Shown here in pieces: positions 19,303 through 28,879 of a DNA stretch of 64,000 nt (positions within the stretch are counted from its first letter, which is position 1; each line of letters opens with the position of its first letter). This stretch comes from Alphaproteobacteria bacterium MarineAlpha9_Bin3 (lineage in GTDB: Bacteria > Pseudomonadota > Alphaproteobacteria > TMED109), in NCBI GenBank assembly GCA_002937655.1, contig PTKH01000001.1, forward strand, positions 62,001 through 126,000, read 5' to 3'. Made by a program: the position numbers and the translations under genes. The notes under the pieces are model-generated. The model saw only the letters and a list, made by a program, of their open reading frames with translations. It was not told the DNA's origin and searched no databases.

Positions 19303-20094
19303 ATGAGAGTAGCACTTGCTCAAATGACTTCTGTTCCTAATATTCTTTCAAATATTAATTTTATTGAAGATAAAATAAAAAAAGCAAAATATAATGGAGC
19401 TGATCTAATTTTGTTTCCAGAAAATTGTGGGTATATGGGAAACGGTAACGACATGCTTTCTAATGCTTATAAAGAAGCTGACCATCCTGTATTAATAAAT
19501 GCAAGAAAAGCTGCTAAAACTTACAATATTGATGTTCTTTTAGGTTCTATTGCCGTTTTTTCTAATAATTCATCAAAAAACAAATTAGCAAATAGGTCAT
19601 TATATATTGAAAAGACCGGAAATATTTTGGGTAGATATGATAAAATTAATATGTTTGATGCAAATATATCTAGTAAAGAAAAATATAATGAATCTAATAG
19701 ATATGATGCTGGATCTAAAATTGTAGTTATAGATAATGAATTAGGAAAAATTGGTTTAACTATTTGTTTTGATATAAGATTTCCTGATTTATATACAGAA
19801 TTGTCTAATAAAGGCTGTAACATAATAACAATTCCTTCTGCATTTACAGTTAATACAGGAAAATATCATTGGGAAATTCTACTAAGGGCTAGAGCAATAG
19901 AAACTAGTTGTTGGATACTTGCTCCTGCTCAAATAGGAGAGCATTATCTAAAAAGAAAAACTTGGGGACATTCAATGGTTATTGATCCATGGGGAAATAT
20001 AATAGTAGAAGCTAAAAATAATCAGAAACTTATTTATGCAGATATAGATATAAATAAGTCAAAAGATATAAAAAAAATATGGGGAAAATTTTAA
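19303..20094 (+). CDS. Carbon-nitrogen hydrolase (nitrilase superfamily, Nit1/Nit2-like)
   Basis: A 263-residue nitrilase-superfamily amidase. The Glu-Lys-Cys triad is visible: Glu in ILFPENCGYMG near residue 40, Lys in GRYDKINMFD near 112, and Cys in GLTICFDIRFPD near 151. Nit1 homologues remove deaminated glutathione and Nit2 homologues act on alpha-ketoglutaramate; the grxC linkage favours the glutathione-repair role, but this is inference. It is coupled to grxC with no gap and convergent with a methyltransferase gene three bases away. Confidence 0.88.
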   Translation: MRVALAQMTSVPNILSNINFIEDKIKKAKYNGADLILFPENCGYMGNGNDMLSNAYKEADHPVLINARKAAKTYNIDVLLGSIAVFSNNSSKNKLANRSLYIEKTGNILGRYDKINMFDANISSKEKYNESNRYDAGSKIVVIDNELGKIGLTICFDIRFPDLYTELSNKGCNIITIPSAFTVNTGKYHWEILLRARAIETSCWILAPAQIGEHYLKRKTWGHSMVIDPWGNIIVEAKNNQKLIYADIDINKSKDIKKIWGKF

Positions 20095-20096
20095 AT

Positions 20097-20642
20097 TTAT
20101 TTTTTTATAGCTAAAATTCTTTGAACCGCTTTTTTTATTGGTTGAGATAAAATAATTTCTTCATATTTTATTATTTTGAAATTATTATTATTGGCGTAAC
20201 TTAGTAATTCTTGAGGTTGAAGTAAAAAATTTTTGTTATTTGGTTTACCAAAGACTGAATTTTCTAAAGTAAATGTTTCATATAAAAGGTGACCATGAAT
20301 TTTAATACTTTCTTCTATATGTTTAAAGATAGGTCTGTATAAATAATTTGTGATTATTACGGTATCAAATATTCTTTTTTTAAATGGCCAAGTATTGTTT
20401 TTTTCTAAATCCAATTCAATAGGATTTATAAATTTTTTATTCTTCAATTTATGCAGCTTTTGTCTATTTATATCCACACTAATTACTTTATAACCAATTT
20501 TTGCTGCATAAATACTATGTCTTCCATTTCCACAAGCTAAATCAAGCAAATTTTCTTGAGAGCTATTTATAGATAAATTATTTTTGATCCACTGAGATGG
20601 AGCTAATGAAAAATTATTAGGCGTTTTTAATTTTTTATTCAT
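20097..20642 (-). CDS. Class I SAM-dependent methyltransferase
   Basis: A 181-residue small methyltransferase with an intact SAM motif LLDLACGNGRHSIYAAK near residue 33, an acidic ribose-binding end of strand 2 (VISVDINRQKL), and FDTVIITNYLYRP near 92. The C-terminus is basic. The size and motifs resemble TehB/UbiE-like generic methyltransferases. The substrate cannot be inferred. It is divergent from the DUF1178 gene, with 79 bases between, and convergent with the nitrilase-family gene. Confidence 0.85.
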   Translation of the reverse strand: MNKKLKTPNNFSLAPSQWIKNNLSINSSQENLLDLACGNGRHSIYAAKIGYKVISVDINRQKLHKLKNKKFINPIELDLEKNNTWPFKKRIFDTVIITNYLYRPIFKHIEESIKIHGHLLYETFTLENSVFGKPNNKNFLLQPQELLSYANNNNFKIIKYEEIILSQPIKKAVQRILAIKK

Positions 20643-20721
20643 ATTAAATGTATTATATATTGTTTTAAAAGTAAGATAATAATTAATATTTTAATTTTAT
20701 ATAGTTTATTTAGGTATTTGT

Positions 20722-21147
20722 ATGATTAAATATGACCTTAAATGCGGAATTTCTCACTCCTTTGAGGGTTGGTTCTCAAATTCGTCAGATTTTGAAGACC
20801 AAGTTAAAGAAGGCTTAGTGTCTTGTCCTATATGTGGAGATTTAAATATTGAAAGAGCTATAGTTGCTCCTGCTATAAAAAAATCTGCACTAAAAAAAGA
20901 TTTAAAAAAAAGAAATGTTCCAAATTTAAATGAGCTAGAATTAAAAACTAAAATTAGAAGTTTAACTAGAGAGATAGAAAAACAAACTGTAGATGTAGGA
21001 GATAATTTTGCTGAAGAAGCAACTATGATTTATAATGGCAAAAAGAAAAGTAAACCGATAAGAGGTACAGCAACTAAACAAGAAGAAAAAAAACTAAAGA
21101 AAGAAGGGGTTCCTTTTATAAAATTACCATTGATTAAAGATAATTAA
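20722..21147 (+). CDS. DUF1178 family protein
   Basis: A 141-residue protein of the DUF1178 family. The N-terminus MIKYDLKCGISHSFEGWF and the following VSCPICGD (about residues 33-40) give a cysteine pair plus an upstream cysteine, suggesting a small zinc ribbon like those of FmdB-type proteins. The second half is lysine-rich and helical and ends with KEGVPFIKLPLIKDN, which is typical. Function is unknown. It is encoded 25 bases before the methylmalonyl-CoA mutase gene in the same direction, but no functional link is known. Confidence 0.88.
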   Translation: MIKYDLKCGISHSFEGWFSNSSDFEDQVKEGLVSCPICGDLNIERAIVAPAIKKSALKKDLKKRNVPNLNELELKTKIRSLTREIEKQTVDVGDNFAEEATMIYNGKKKSKPIRGTATKQEEKKLKKEGVPFIKLPLIKDN

Positions 21148-21172
21148 TTTATTGAAAGGTTAGAATAAATTT

Positions 21173-23326
21173 ATGAGCAATAATTTTTCTAGAAGTATTA
21201 AAGATTGGGCTGATTTAGCAAAGAAAGAACTAAAAGGAAAAGATTCTGACACACTTATTTGGAAAACACCTGAAGGAATTGATATCCAGCCTTTATATAG
21301 TGAAAAAGATATTGAGGGATTGAAGCATTTAGGCGGACTTCCTGGTTTCGAGCCTTTTTTAAGAGGGCCTAAAGCAACTATGTATGCTGGTCGTCCATGG
21401 ACAATAAGACAATATGCTGGTTTTTCTACAGCTAAAGAGTCAAATGAATTCTATAAAAAAAATTTAGCTGCCGGGCAAATGGGTTTATCAGTAGCTTTTG
21501 ATTTAGCTACACATAGAGGTTATGACAGTGATCATCCAAGAGTTGCTGGAGATGTTGGTATGTCCGGAGTAGCTATAGACTCAGTAGAAGATATGAAATT
21601 ATTATTTGATCAAATACCATTAAATAAAATGTCTGTTTCTATGACTATGAACGGAGCAGTTCTTCCTATATTAGCTAATTTTGTAGTTGCAGCTGAAGAA
21701 CAGGGAGTAAAAGAAGAAGAACTAAGAGGTACTATTCAGAATGATATTCTAAAAGAATTTATGGTGAGGAATACTTATATATATCCTCCTGCCCATTCTA
21801 TGCGAATTGTCTCTGATATAATTAGTTATACTGCAAAAAGAATGCCATTATTTAATTCTATTTCCATAAGTGGTTATCATATGCAAGAAGCAGGAGCTAA
21901 TCAGGTACAAGAATTAGCTTTTACTATAGCTGATGGCTTAGAATATGTTAGGGCTGCTATAGACAAAGGCTTAAAAGTTGATGATTTTGCTCCAAGGTTA
22001 TCATTCTTTTTTGCAATAGGAATGAATTTTTTTATGGAGATAGCAAAATTAAGAGCTGCTAGATGGCTTTGGGCTAGTTTAATGAAAAAGCATTTTAGTC
22101 CCAAAAATTCTAAATCTTTAATGTTAAGGACCCATTGTCAAACATCAGGAGTTTCTCTAACTGAGCAAGATCCTTATAATAATGTAGTTAGAACTGCTGT
22201 GGAAGCAATGGCTGCAATTTTAGGAGGCACTCAATCACTTCATACTAATGCGTTTGATGAAGCAGTTGCTTTACCTACTGAGTTTTCAGCTAGAATTGCA
22301 AGAAACACTCAATTAATTCTACAAGAAGAAACTGGCATTACTAAAACTGTAGATCCATTAGCAGGTTCATATTATATTGAAGCTCTTACTGGAAGATTAA
22401 TTGCTGCAGCTGAAAAAATTATTAACGATATAGAAAAAATAGGAGGTATGACTAAAGCAGTAGAGCAAGGTATTCCTAAACAAATGATAGAGGAGTCTGC
22501 TGCAAAAAGGCAAGCTGCTGTGGATTCATCAGAGGCAATAGTAGTTGGTGTTAATAAGTATAAACCAAAAGAAGATTCAAAATTTGATGTTTTAAAAGTA
22601 AATAATGAAGAAGTAAAAGAACAACAAATTAAAAATTTAAAAATTTTAAGAAATAATAGAGACGAAATTGCTTTAGATAAATCTTTAGCAGCTCTATCTA
22701 ATGGGGCTAAAAATAACAAGTCTAATTTATTAGAGTTAAGTATAGAGGCCTCAAGAAGAAGAGCCACGGTAGGTGAAATTTCTTATGCTCTGGAAAAGGT
22801 TTTTGATCGTCATAAAGCAGAATATAAGGGTGTAGCAGGTATATATGGAACAGAATTAAATAAGAATGAAAATTTTATATATGTTAAAGAAGCTATCAAT
22901 GATTTTATAAATAAAAGAAGCAGAAAACCTAAGATACTGATAGTAAAATTAGGTCAAGATGGACATGATAGAGGAGCAAATGTAGTTGCGAGTGCTTATG
23001 AGGATCTTGGTTTTGAAGTAAAAGTAGGGCCTTTATTTCAAACACCTAAGGAATCATCAGAAATGGTGAATACATTTAAACCAGATGTAGTAGGTGCATC
23101 TAGTTTAGCTGGAGGCCATCTTACTCTTATTCCTAACATGATTAAAGAAATTAAAAATAATGGAAATGATAATGTAGTAATTATTGCAGGAGGCGTAATA
23201 CCTCAAGAAGATTACTTAGAATTAGAAAAAGCAGGTGTTGATGCCATATTTGGACCTGGAACAAACATAACTGATGCAGCAAGAAGAGTTTTAGGATTAA
23301 TTGAACAAAGACCGGATATGAAATAA
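21173..23326 (+). CDS. scpA: Methylmalonyl-CoA mutase, single-chain
   Basis: A 717-residue adenosylcobalamin-dependent mutase interconverting methylmalonyl-CoA and succinyl-CoA. The catalytic TIM barrel covers about 1-560 ([12 protein letters not shown] near 84; [13 protein letters not shown] near 202). The B12-binding domain spans about 585-717 with D596-x-H598-x-x-G601, where H598 is the lower cobalt ligand. Both domains are on one chain, as in ScpA or the large MCM subunit. An AAAGGTTAG site precedes the ATG. No meaB chaperone or epimerase gene lies beside it. Together with propionyl-CoA synthetase (37464-39335) and CobS/CobT it points to propionate assimilation. Confidence 0.96.
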   Translation: MSNNFSRSIKDWADLAKKELKGKDSDTLIWKTPEGIDIQPLYSEKDIEGLKHLGGLPGFEPFLRGPKATMYAGRPWTIRQYAGFSTAKESNEFYKKNLAAGQMGLSVAFDLATHRGYDSDHPRVAGDVGMSGVAIDSVEDMKLLFDQIPLNKMSVSMTMNGAVLPILANFVVAAEEQGVKEEELRGTIQNDILKEFMVRNTYIYPPAHSMRIVSDIISYTAKRMPLFNSISISGYHMQEAGANQVQELAFTIADGLEYVRAAIDKGLKVDDFAPRLSFFFAIGMNFFMEIAKLRAARWLWASLMKKHFSPKNSKSLMLRTHCQTSGVSLTEQDPYNNVVRTAVEAMAAILGGTQSLHTNAFDEAVALPTEFSARIARNTQLILQEETGITKTVDPLAGSYYIEALTGRLIAAAEKIINDIEKIGGMTKAVEQGIPKQMIEESAAKRQAAVDSSEAIVVGVNKYKPKEDSKFDVLKVNNEEVKEQQIKNLKILRNNRDEIALDKSLAALSNGAKNNKSNLLELSIEASRRRATVGEISYALEKVFDRHKAEYKGVAGIYGTELNKNENFIYVKEAINDFINKRSRKPKILIVKLGQDGHDRGANVVASAYEDLGFEVKVGPLFQTPKESSEMVNTFKPDVVGASSLAGGHLTLIPNMIKEIKNNGNDNVVIIAGGVIPQEDYLELEKAGVDAIFGPGTNITDAARRVLGLIEQRPDMK

Positions 23327-23346
23327 AACATATTTTAAAAGATTTC

Positions 23347-23375
23347 TTGACTGATTTCATTTTCGGTTTTATTAA
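23347..23375 (+). promoter_or_regulatory. Probable housekeeping promoter of rpmB
   Basis: A TTGACT hexamer (23347-23352) and a TATTAA hexamer (23370-23375) are separated by exactly 17 bases, a near-consensus sigma-70 type arrangement, and the preceding C gives the CTTGAC form favoured in alphaproteobacteria. It lies between scpA and rpmB, about 30 bases before the rpmB start. An AAAGGA ribosome site (23393-23398) follows. It is the best promoter match I found in the window. Confidence 0.65.
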
Positions 23376-23406
23376 ATCATTGAATATTATTTAAAGGATT
23401 GTATTA

Positions 23407-23697
23407 ATGTCTAGAGTATGTGAATTGACTGGTAAGAAAGTTATGTATGGCAATAATGTTAGTCATGCTAAAAATAGAACCAGGAGAAGATTTTTACCTA
23501 ATCTTCAAAATATTTCTCTTTTCAGCGAAATATTAAATAAACCTGTTAAATTCAGAGTGTGTTCGGGCGCTATTAGAACTGTTGAAAAAAAAGGTGGAAT
23601 TGATAAATTTTTAACTGCAGCTTTTGAAAAAAATCTATCAGAAAACGCAATCCATTATAAAAAGCTTATTAAAAGTAAAGAAAATTCAAAAAATTAA
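23407..23697 (+). CDS. rpmB: 50S ribosomal protein L28
   Basis: A 96-residue large-subunit ribosomal protein L28. The start [23 protein letters not shown] and the [11 protein letters not shown] block (residues about 23-33) are diagnostic. The basic C-terminal extension [11 protein letters not shown] is seen in alphaproteobacterial members. It has its own promoter and ribosome site and is convergent with cobT, four bases apart. Placement beside cobT/cobS is typical for alphaproteobacteria. Confidence 0.96.
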   Translation: MSRVCELTGKKVMYGNNVSHAKNRTRRRFLPNLQNISLFSEILNKPVKFRVCSGAIRTVEKKGGIDKFLTAAFEKNLSENAIHYKKLIKSKENSKN

Positions 23698-23701
23698 AAT
23701 A

Positions 23702-25513
23702 TTAATTTTTTAGTTTTACCTTTTTTTTATTTTTATCAAATAAAATAGCTAGTTGGTTTGTTATAGCACTGCCTAGTTGATCTACTTCAACAATAGTTAG
23801 AGCTTGTTTGTAATATCTGGTTACATCATGACCAATCCCAATAGCTAATAACTCTATATTAGAATTAGCTTCTGTTTTTTTTATAATTTGCCTTAAATGC
23901 TTATCAAGGTAACTCCCAGAATTTGTACTTAAAGTTGAATCATCCACCGGAGCTCCATCTGAAATAACCATTAAAATTTTTCTTTTTTCTATTCTTCTAC
24001 TTAGTCTATCTGTTGCCCATGCAATTGCTTCTCCATCTATATTCTCTTTAAGTATCCCCTCTCTCAACATTAATCCTAAATTAGTCTTAGATCTTCGCCA
24101 TGGATTAGAAGCACTTTTATATATTATATGCCTTATTTCATTTAATCTTCCGGGATTGGAAGGTCTTCCATTCTTAATCCATTCATCTCTAGCTTTACCT
24201 CCTTTCCATGAGCGTGTAGTAAACCCTAAAATTTCTACTTTGACCCCGCATCTCTCCAGTGTTCTTGTTAAGATATCTGCACTTAAAGCCGCTACAGTTA
24301 TAGGTCTTCCTCTCATAGATCCAGAATTATCAATTAGTAGTGTTACAATAGTATCTTTAAATTCCGATTCTATTTCTTCTTTATATGATAAAGATTGAAG
24401 AGGATTAATGATTATTCTCGTAAGTCTGGAGGCATCTAATACTCCTTCTTCTAAATTAAATTCCCACCATCTATTTTGCTGAGCCATAAGTTTTCTCTGA
24501 AGCCTGTTTGCTAATTGAGAAATTATATTATCCATATTATCTATTTGTTTATCTAAATTGCTTCTTAATCTTGTAAGTTCATCCTGATCACATAAGTCTT
24601 GAGCTGAAATGGTTTCATCAAATTTTTTAGTATATGCATTATAAATGAAATTATCTTTTTCTTCTTTAGGAGGTGAATAAAAAGGATTAGCATCTTTGCT
24701 ATTTTCTGATTCTGAATTTTCATCTTCTATAATATCTATTTCTGTTTCTTCTTGTTCTATAGATAAGTTTTCTTCGGCTTCAGAGTCTTCTTCATTTAAA
24801 TTTTTTTCGTCGTCATTTTGATCTTGGTTTTCTTCCTCATCTTCATTATTTGAATCTTCATCATTATCATCTTGATTATCCTCCTCAGTATCAACTTCAG
24901 CTTGAATAGATTGTAGTTGCTCTGCTAATTTCAACGATATATTTGAAAAATCTTTTTGTTTTAACATGTTTAATTGTAATTCTTCTATACTTTCATTAAT
25001 AGCAGACTCAACATCCTTTCTCCAAATATCTGCAACTTTATATAAGTCCTTGGATAATTTTTTATTAGTTAATTTTTCCTGTATTATTAATTTTGTCGCG
25101 TCCTCAATTGCAACATCATTTTTGTTAATTTGAATATTTTTGTACTTACTTTCCATATTTATTTCTAAATTATTTTTTATACCAGAGTACTCATTTATTC
25201 CAATTGATTCATAACGAGCATCTTCAATAGAATCAAAAATTTTATTTGCTACTTTAGATTTTGGCTTTAATTTGGTATGTAAGTTTTTATTATGATATTT
25301 AAATTTTAGAGCAATACTATCAGCTATACCTCTAATCTCTTTTTTTTCAATATCTTCAAGCTTAATACTCGGTATTGGAAGAGTTACTGTTTCACTGCTA
25401 ATTTCTTTTTCTGAACCAAAATTTACAAGGAGATCTTTTTTTTTTGATATTGCTTTTAGAGTTGAAGATATAGACTTTTTAAAAACTTCAATTTTATTAT
25501 TATTGTTGGTCAT
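23702..25513 (-). CDS. cobT: Aerobic cobaltochelatase subunit CobT
   Basis: A 603-residue chelatase subunit which, with CobS and CobN, inserts cobalt into hydrogenobyrinic acid diamide in the aerobic B12 pathway. Residues about 205-272 form a strongly acidic linker of Asp/Glu/Asn. A C-terminal VWA-type domain (about 385-600) has the MIDAS motif D395-N-S397-G-S399 in [13 protein letters not shown] and a matching [11 protein letters not shown] segment. It overlaps the upstream cobS by 14 bases. CobN, the catalytic subunit, is not in the window. The acidic linker and VWA domain resemble magnesium-chelatase BchD organisation. Confidence 0.95.
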   Translation of the reverse strand: MTNNNNKIEVFKKSISSTLKAISKKKDLLVNFGSEKEISSETVTLPIPSIKLEDIEKKEIRGIADSIALKFKYHNKNLHTKLKPKSKVANKIFDSIEDARYESIGINEYSGIKNNLEINMESKYKNIQINKNDVAIEDATKLIIQEKLTNKKLSKDLYKVADIWRKDVESAINESIEELQLNMLKQKDFSNISLKLAEQLQSIQAEVDTEEDNQDDNDEDSNNEDEEENQDQNDDEKNLNEEDSEAEENLSIEQEETEIDIIEDENSESENSKDANPFYSPPKEEKDNFIYNAYTKKFDETISAQDLCDQDELTRLRSNLDKQIDNMDNIISQLANRLQRKLMAQQNRWWEFNLEEGVLDASRLTRIIINPLQSLSYKEEIESEFKDTIVTLLIDNSGSMRGRPITVAALSADILTRTLERCGVKVEILGFTTRSWKGGKARDEWIKNGRPSNPGRLNEIRHIIYKSASNPWRRSKTNLGLMLREGILKENIDGEAIAWATDRLSRRIEKRKILMVISDGAPVDDSTLSTNSGSYLDKHLRQIIKKTEANSNIELLAIGIGHDVTRYYKQALTIVEVDQLGSAITNQLAILFDKNKKKVKLKN

Positions 25514-26528
25514 TATTAGTATCTATATTTTGTTTTTCAATTATTGCTGATAACCAATCTTCTGGTAGTAATTCTCCAAAACATCTTTGGAAATATTCAC
25601 TTAAAGTAGTTCTTTCAGTTTCATCACATTTATTCAAAAAAGATACTTTAAATGCGTATGGTATATTTTTAAAAATTATACTGTTCTCTGCCCAAGATAT
25701 TACGGTTCTAGGTGACATGACAGTAGACAAATCTCCATTTTTAAAACCGTTCCTTGTTAAGTTTGCTAATTTCACCATATTAAATATATTTTCTTTATTT
25801 AAGAAGCTATCATCTAAATTAGAAATTTTAGAATTTACAATTTTAGACTCAGTTTCTTCTGACAAATAATTTAGTGCTGTCACTACATTCCACCGGTCCA
25901 TCTGTCCTTGATTAATTTGTTGGGTTCCATGATATAAGCCAGTTGTATCCCCTAAACCAACTGTATTTGCTGTTCCAAATAACCTAAAATATTTATGAGG
26001 ACTAATAACTTTACTCTGGTCTAAAAGAGTAAGTTTGCCATCAGCTTCTAATATCCTTTGTATAACAAACATTACATCAGGTCTGCCTGCATCATATTCA
26101 TCAAATACTAAAGCAGTAGAAGATTGAATAGCCCATGGCAAAATTCCTTCATTAAAGGTAGTTATTTGTTTCCCTTCTTTCAAAATAATGGCATCTTTTC
26201 CTATTAAGTCTATTCGACTTATATGGCTATCTAAATTTATTCTTACGCATCTCCAATTTAGACGAGCTGCTATCTGCTCAATATGAGTTGATTTTCCAGT
26301 TCCATGTAAGCCTTGAATTAAAACTCTTCTATTGAATTTAAATCCAGCTAATATTGCAAGGGTGGTTTCCTCATCAAAATGATAGTTAGGATCTACCTCA
26401 GGAACATATTGGTCAGGTTCCGAATAGCCTGGTACATCAAAATCTTTACTAATATTAAAGGCCTTTTTTGCATTTATTATAGTATCTGGCTCATTACGTA
26501 TGATATTTTTATCTAAAATTTTATTCAT
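25500..26528 (-). CDS. cobS: Aerobic cobaltochelatase subunit CobS (AAA+ ATPase)
   Basis: A 342-residue MoxR/BchI-type AAA+ ATPase that powers cobalt insertion together with CobT and CobN. Walker A is [16 protein letters not shown] near residue 74 and Walker B is [14 protein letters not shown] near 137. The typical N-terminal [22 protein letters not shown] (read in parts, about 31-52) is diagnostic for CobS. Transcription continues into cobT with a 14-base overlap. A DnaJ-like gene lies just upstream. Family members need ATP and Mg. Confidence 0.96.
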   Translation of the reverse strand: MNKILDKNIIRNEPDTIINAKKAFNISKDFDVPGYSEPDQYVPEVDPNYHFDEETTLAILAGFKFNRRVLIQGLHGTGKSTHIEQIAARLNWRCVRINLDSHISRIDLIGKDAIILKEGKQITTFNEGILPWAIQSSTALVFDEYDAGRPDVMFVIQRILEADGKLTLLDQSKVISPHKYFRLFGTANTVGLGDTTGLYHGTQQINQGQMDRWNVVTALNYLSEETESKIVNSKISNLDDSFLNKENIFNMVKLANLTRNGFKNGDLSTVMSPRTVISWAENSIIFKNIPYAFKVSFLNKCDETERTTLSEYFQRCFGELLPEDWLSAIIEKQNIDTNNDQQ

Positions 26529-26549
26529 TTCATAAATTCCTGGTTTTAT

Positions 26550-27098
26550 TTAGTAATTATCTATAATAGTTTTATATGCTTCATTTATTTCAATTAATTT
26601 ATTATTAGATTTATTATTATTATTATTAGCATCTGGATGGTACTTCTTGACCAAAACTTTATATTGTCTTTTTATATCTTGCAAGGAAGAATCTAATGTT
26701 AAATTTAATTTTTTAAAGGCATTATCTAGTTTATTATTTTTAACTTTAGTCTTTTTAATTTTTTTATTACTATTTTTTTTTAATAAATCTAATTCATCAT
26801 TAATATTATATTTAATATTGCCATTCATTGGCCAAGTAGGTAAATGCCAAGTGAAATCTGCTTTGAGCTCTTTTTCTATTTCTATTTGAGATAGTCCTGA
26901 AAAATAATTCCATTTATTATTATATTCTCTTATGTGTTCTAAACAGAACCATCTAAATTCTCTTAAATTTTCTCTATTTTTAGGAGCTCTATGTATGCCT
27001 TTATTATTACAATCTTTCCATTCACAATATTTAGTCAATCTTAGTTTTTCTGATTTATTATTCATATTTCTATTATTTATATTTACCGTGCTTTTCAT
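26550..27098 (-). CDS. DnaJ-domain protein upstream of cobS
   Basis: A 182-residue protein with a C-terminal J domain (about 123-182) containing the HPD tripeptide in KYHPDANNNNN. The N-terminal half has paired Cys/His residues (YCEWKDCNNKGIHRAPK, then FCLEHIREYN), suggesting a small zinc site. Such J proteins are routinely found between bolA and cobS in alphaproteobacteria. A role as co-chaperone for the chelatase is suggested by location only. The asparagine run before the J-domain end reflects ATT/AAT-rich codon use in this genome. Confidence 0.88.
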   Translation of the reverse strand: MKSTVNINNRNMNNKSEKLRLTKYCEWKDCNNKGIHRAPKNRENLREFRWFCLEHIREYNNKWNYFSGLSQIEIEKELKADFTWHLPTWPMNGNIKYNINDELDLLKKNSNKKIKKTKVKNNKLDNAFKKLNLTLDSSLQDIKRQYKVLVKKYHPDANNNNNKSNNKLIEINEAYKTIIDNY

Positions 27099-27146
27099 TT
27101 CGTAGTATTTATATTATAATTATTACTTTCTTGAAAGGTATTATTT

Positions 27147-27416
27147 ATGATAACTGGTAATAGAAAAAAAAGAATAGAAAAAATAATTAACGATAATTTA
27201 GATCCAATTTATTTAGATGTAATAGATGATAGTAAAAGTCACCAAGGTCACTATCAAGCTCCAGATTCAGGAGAAAGTCATTATAATGTTACTATTATTA
27301 GTAAAGTTTTCATAGGAAAAAATAGGTTAGAAAGAGAGAGAATAGTACATAGTCTTCTTAAGAAAGAATTTAATAATGGTTTGCATGCTTTGTCTCTGAA
27401 GCTTAGTCATAATTAA
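27147..27416 (+). CDS. bolA: BolA family protein
   Basis: An 89-residue BolA/IbaG-type protein, which works with monothiol glutaredoxins in iron-sulfur cluster handling. The conserved histidine-containing segments are GESHYNVTIISKVFIG (about 42-57) and the LHALSLKLSHN end. An AAAGGT site precedes the ATG, and a TATAAT hexamer at 27115-27120 may serve as the -10 box. It is divergent from the DnaJ-like/cobST operon, the usual alphaproteobacterial order. The glutaredoxin in this window (19036-19302) has a dithiol CGYC site, not the monothiol type usually paired with BolA. Confidence 0.93.
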   Translation: MITGNRKKRIEKIINDNLDPIYLDVIDDSKSHQGHYQAPDSGESHYNVTIISKVFIGKNRLERERIVHSLLKKEFNNGLHALSLKLSHN

Positions 27417-27419
27417 TTT

Positions 27420-27968
27420 TTACATTTCAACATAGAAATCAGGAAAATATTTTTTTATCACCTCATTATTTTCACTCCAACTATGACATGAATTTATCAG
27501 GCTCGGAGTATTAGAATTTTTATGGGTTTTATTTTTATTTATTTTATAAGAATATATAGTCTGGAATGCTGTTGTAGCTATTGGAAATAGAAGTTCAACT
27601 AAATGTGTGCATCCCTTTATACCTCCTACTTTTTCATAAACATTTTTTCTGAAGCCTTTACCTATAGTTAAGCCAATTAAATTTTTGAAATTGGGAGTGA
27701 TTTCAGGACAAATATTGTATGGATGACTTTCCATAATAGTAATCACATCTTTAATATTAAAATTATCATCTAAAGTTATCCTGATAGTCATATCATGTAT
27801 TGCAGTACCTGCTTTAACTTCTCCTCTATGATCACTTTTAAAGCTGTATGTTTTAGTATCTCTTAAATGACCCTCTATATCCCAAAGACCATCTTCTCTT
27901 AGATAGCCCTCACAATGTACACTTCTGTTATGAATTTTTTTTCTTCTTTTTATTTTGTATTTTTGCAT
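27420..27968 (-). CDS. DUF2889 family protein
   Basis: A protein of about 182 residues in the DUF2889 family. Recognisable parts are HNRSVHCEGYLREDGLWDIEGHLRDTK (about 13-39), the AGTAIHDMTIRITLDDNF segment, and the C-terminal GCTHLVELLFPIATTAFQT, in which Cys and His are conserved. Function is not established. The frame opens with a TTG at 27980, four bases after the preceding stop, but I chose the ATG at 27968. It follows the AEC carrier gene closely and is probably co-transcribed. It is convergent with bolA. Confidence 0.85.
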   Translation of the reverse strand: MQKYKIKRRKKIHNRSVHCEGYLREDGLWDIEGHLRDTKTYSFKSDHRGEVKAGTAIHDMTIRITLDDNFNIKDVITIMESHPYNICPEITPNFKNLIGLTIGKGFRKNVYEKVGGIKGCTHLVELLFPIATTAFQTIYSYKINKNKTHKNSNTPSLINSCHSWSENNEVIKKYFPDFYVEM

Positions 27969-27984
27969 AGATAAACTCAATTTT

Positions 27985-28869
27985 TTATAAAATTAATGTT
28001 AAGAATATAGTTATTGTAAATAATGATATCAAAGTAGATGTCATTAAATAATTTGCCACTTTTCCTGGTTGCACATCATATTGTGAAGCAAACAAGTAGG
28101 TGAATATTGGGGCGGGTAAAACAGCCTGCAATAATATTATATTTTTTGCTATACCTTCCATATCTAATAAGGACGTAATTGAATAAGCTACTATAATAGC
28201 AATAAAAATTCTTATAATAACTAAAAAAATAATCTTAGCATCTAGTTTATAAGTTATTTTATTAAGAGAAATTCCCATTGTAAAAAGCAGTAAAGGGATA
28301 GCAATACCTGCCAATACAGAAGTAGTATTAGTAATTGTTCTTGGTAACTCAATATTAAAAAAGTTAACACTCAATCCTATAAATACGGCATAAATTACAG
28401 GAGTTTTTGCTAGAAATTTAAAGGACCATTTTCCAGACCAAATAGAAACCCCAAGTGTAAAATGTAACATTGATGTAACCATAAAAACGATAACTGCTAA
28501 TTCTAATCCGATAGAACCATAAGCAAATAACGCTATAGTCATTCCTAAATTACCACTATTAGAAAAACTCATAGGATTAATAAATGTTCTCACAGGAAAA
28601 TTTATTATTTTAAGTATAAAATATGATAGGAAAAACATTGTGAAAATAATTAAAATAGCACTAATTATCATGTCTTGTAATAAAATAATAGAGGACTCTA
28701 ATTGAATAAGAGTATTAAAAATTAAACAAGGAGCACCAATCCAAGTAATTATATTTGTTATTTCTTTTTGGTTTAGATTATTACCTATTATATTCCATAT
28801 ATACCCAATAATTATTATAATAATAATTGGTATCATAATAGGGAATAATTGAAAAAAAATATCAATCAC
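27985..28869 (-). CDS. AEC-family carboxylate/auxin efflux-type carrier
   Basis: A 294-residue inner-membrane carrier with about ten transmembrane segments, of the auxin efflux carrier (AEC) family that includes malonate and malate transporters. The second half has the typical GIAIPLLLFTMGISL and LLQAVLPAPIFTYLFASQY segments and ends in a hydrophobic helix. The start is a GTG at 28869, 11 bases after the stop of the CNNM gene; no better ATG is available near it. Substrate and direction are unknown. It probably forms an operon with the CNNM and DUF2889 genes. Confidence 0.87.
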   Translation of the reverse strand: MIDIFFQLFPIMIPIIIIIIIGYIWNIIGNNLNQKEITNIITWIGAPCLIFNTLIQLESSIILLQDMIISAILIIFTMFFLSYFILKIINFPVRTFINPMSFSNSGNLGMTIALFAYGSIGLELAVIVFMVTSMLHFTLGVSIWSGKWSFKFLAKTPVIYAVFIGLSVNFFNIELPRTITNTTSVLAGIAIPLLLFTMGISLNKITYKLDAKIIFLVIIRIFIAIIVAYSITSLLDMEGIAKNIILLQAVLPAPIFTYLFASQYDVQPGKVANYLMTSTLISLFTITIFLTLIL

Positions 28870-28879
28870 TTTACTTAAA

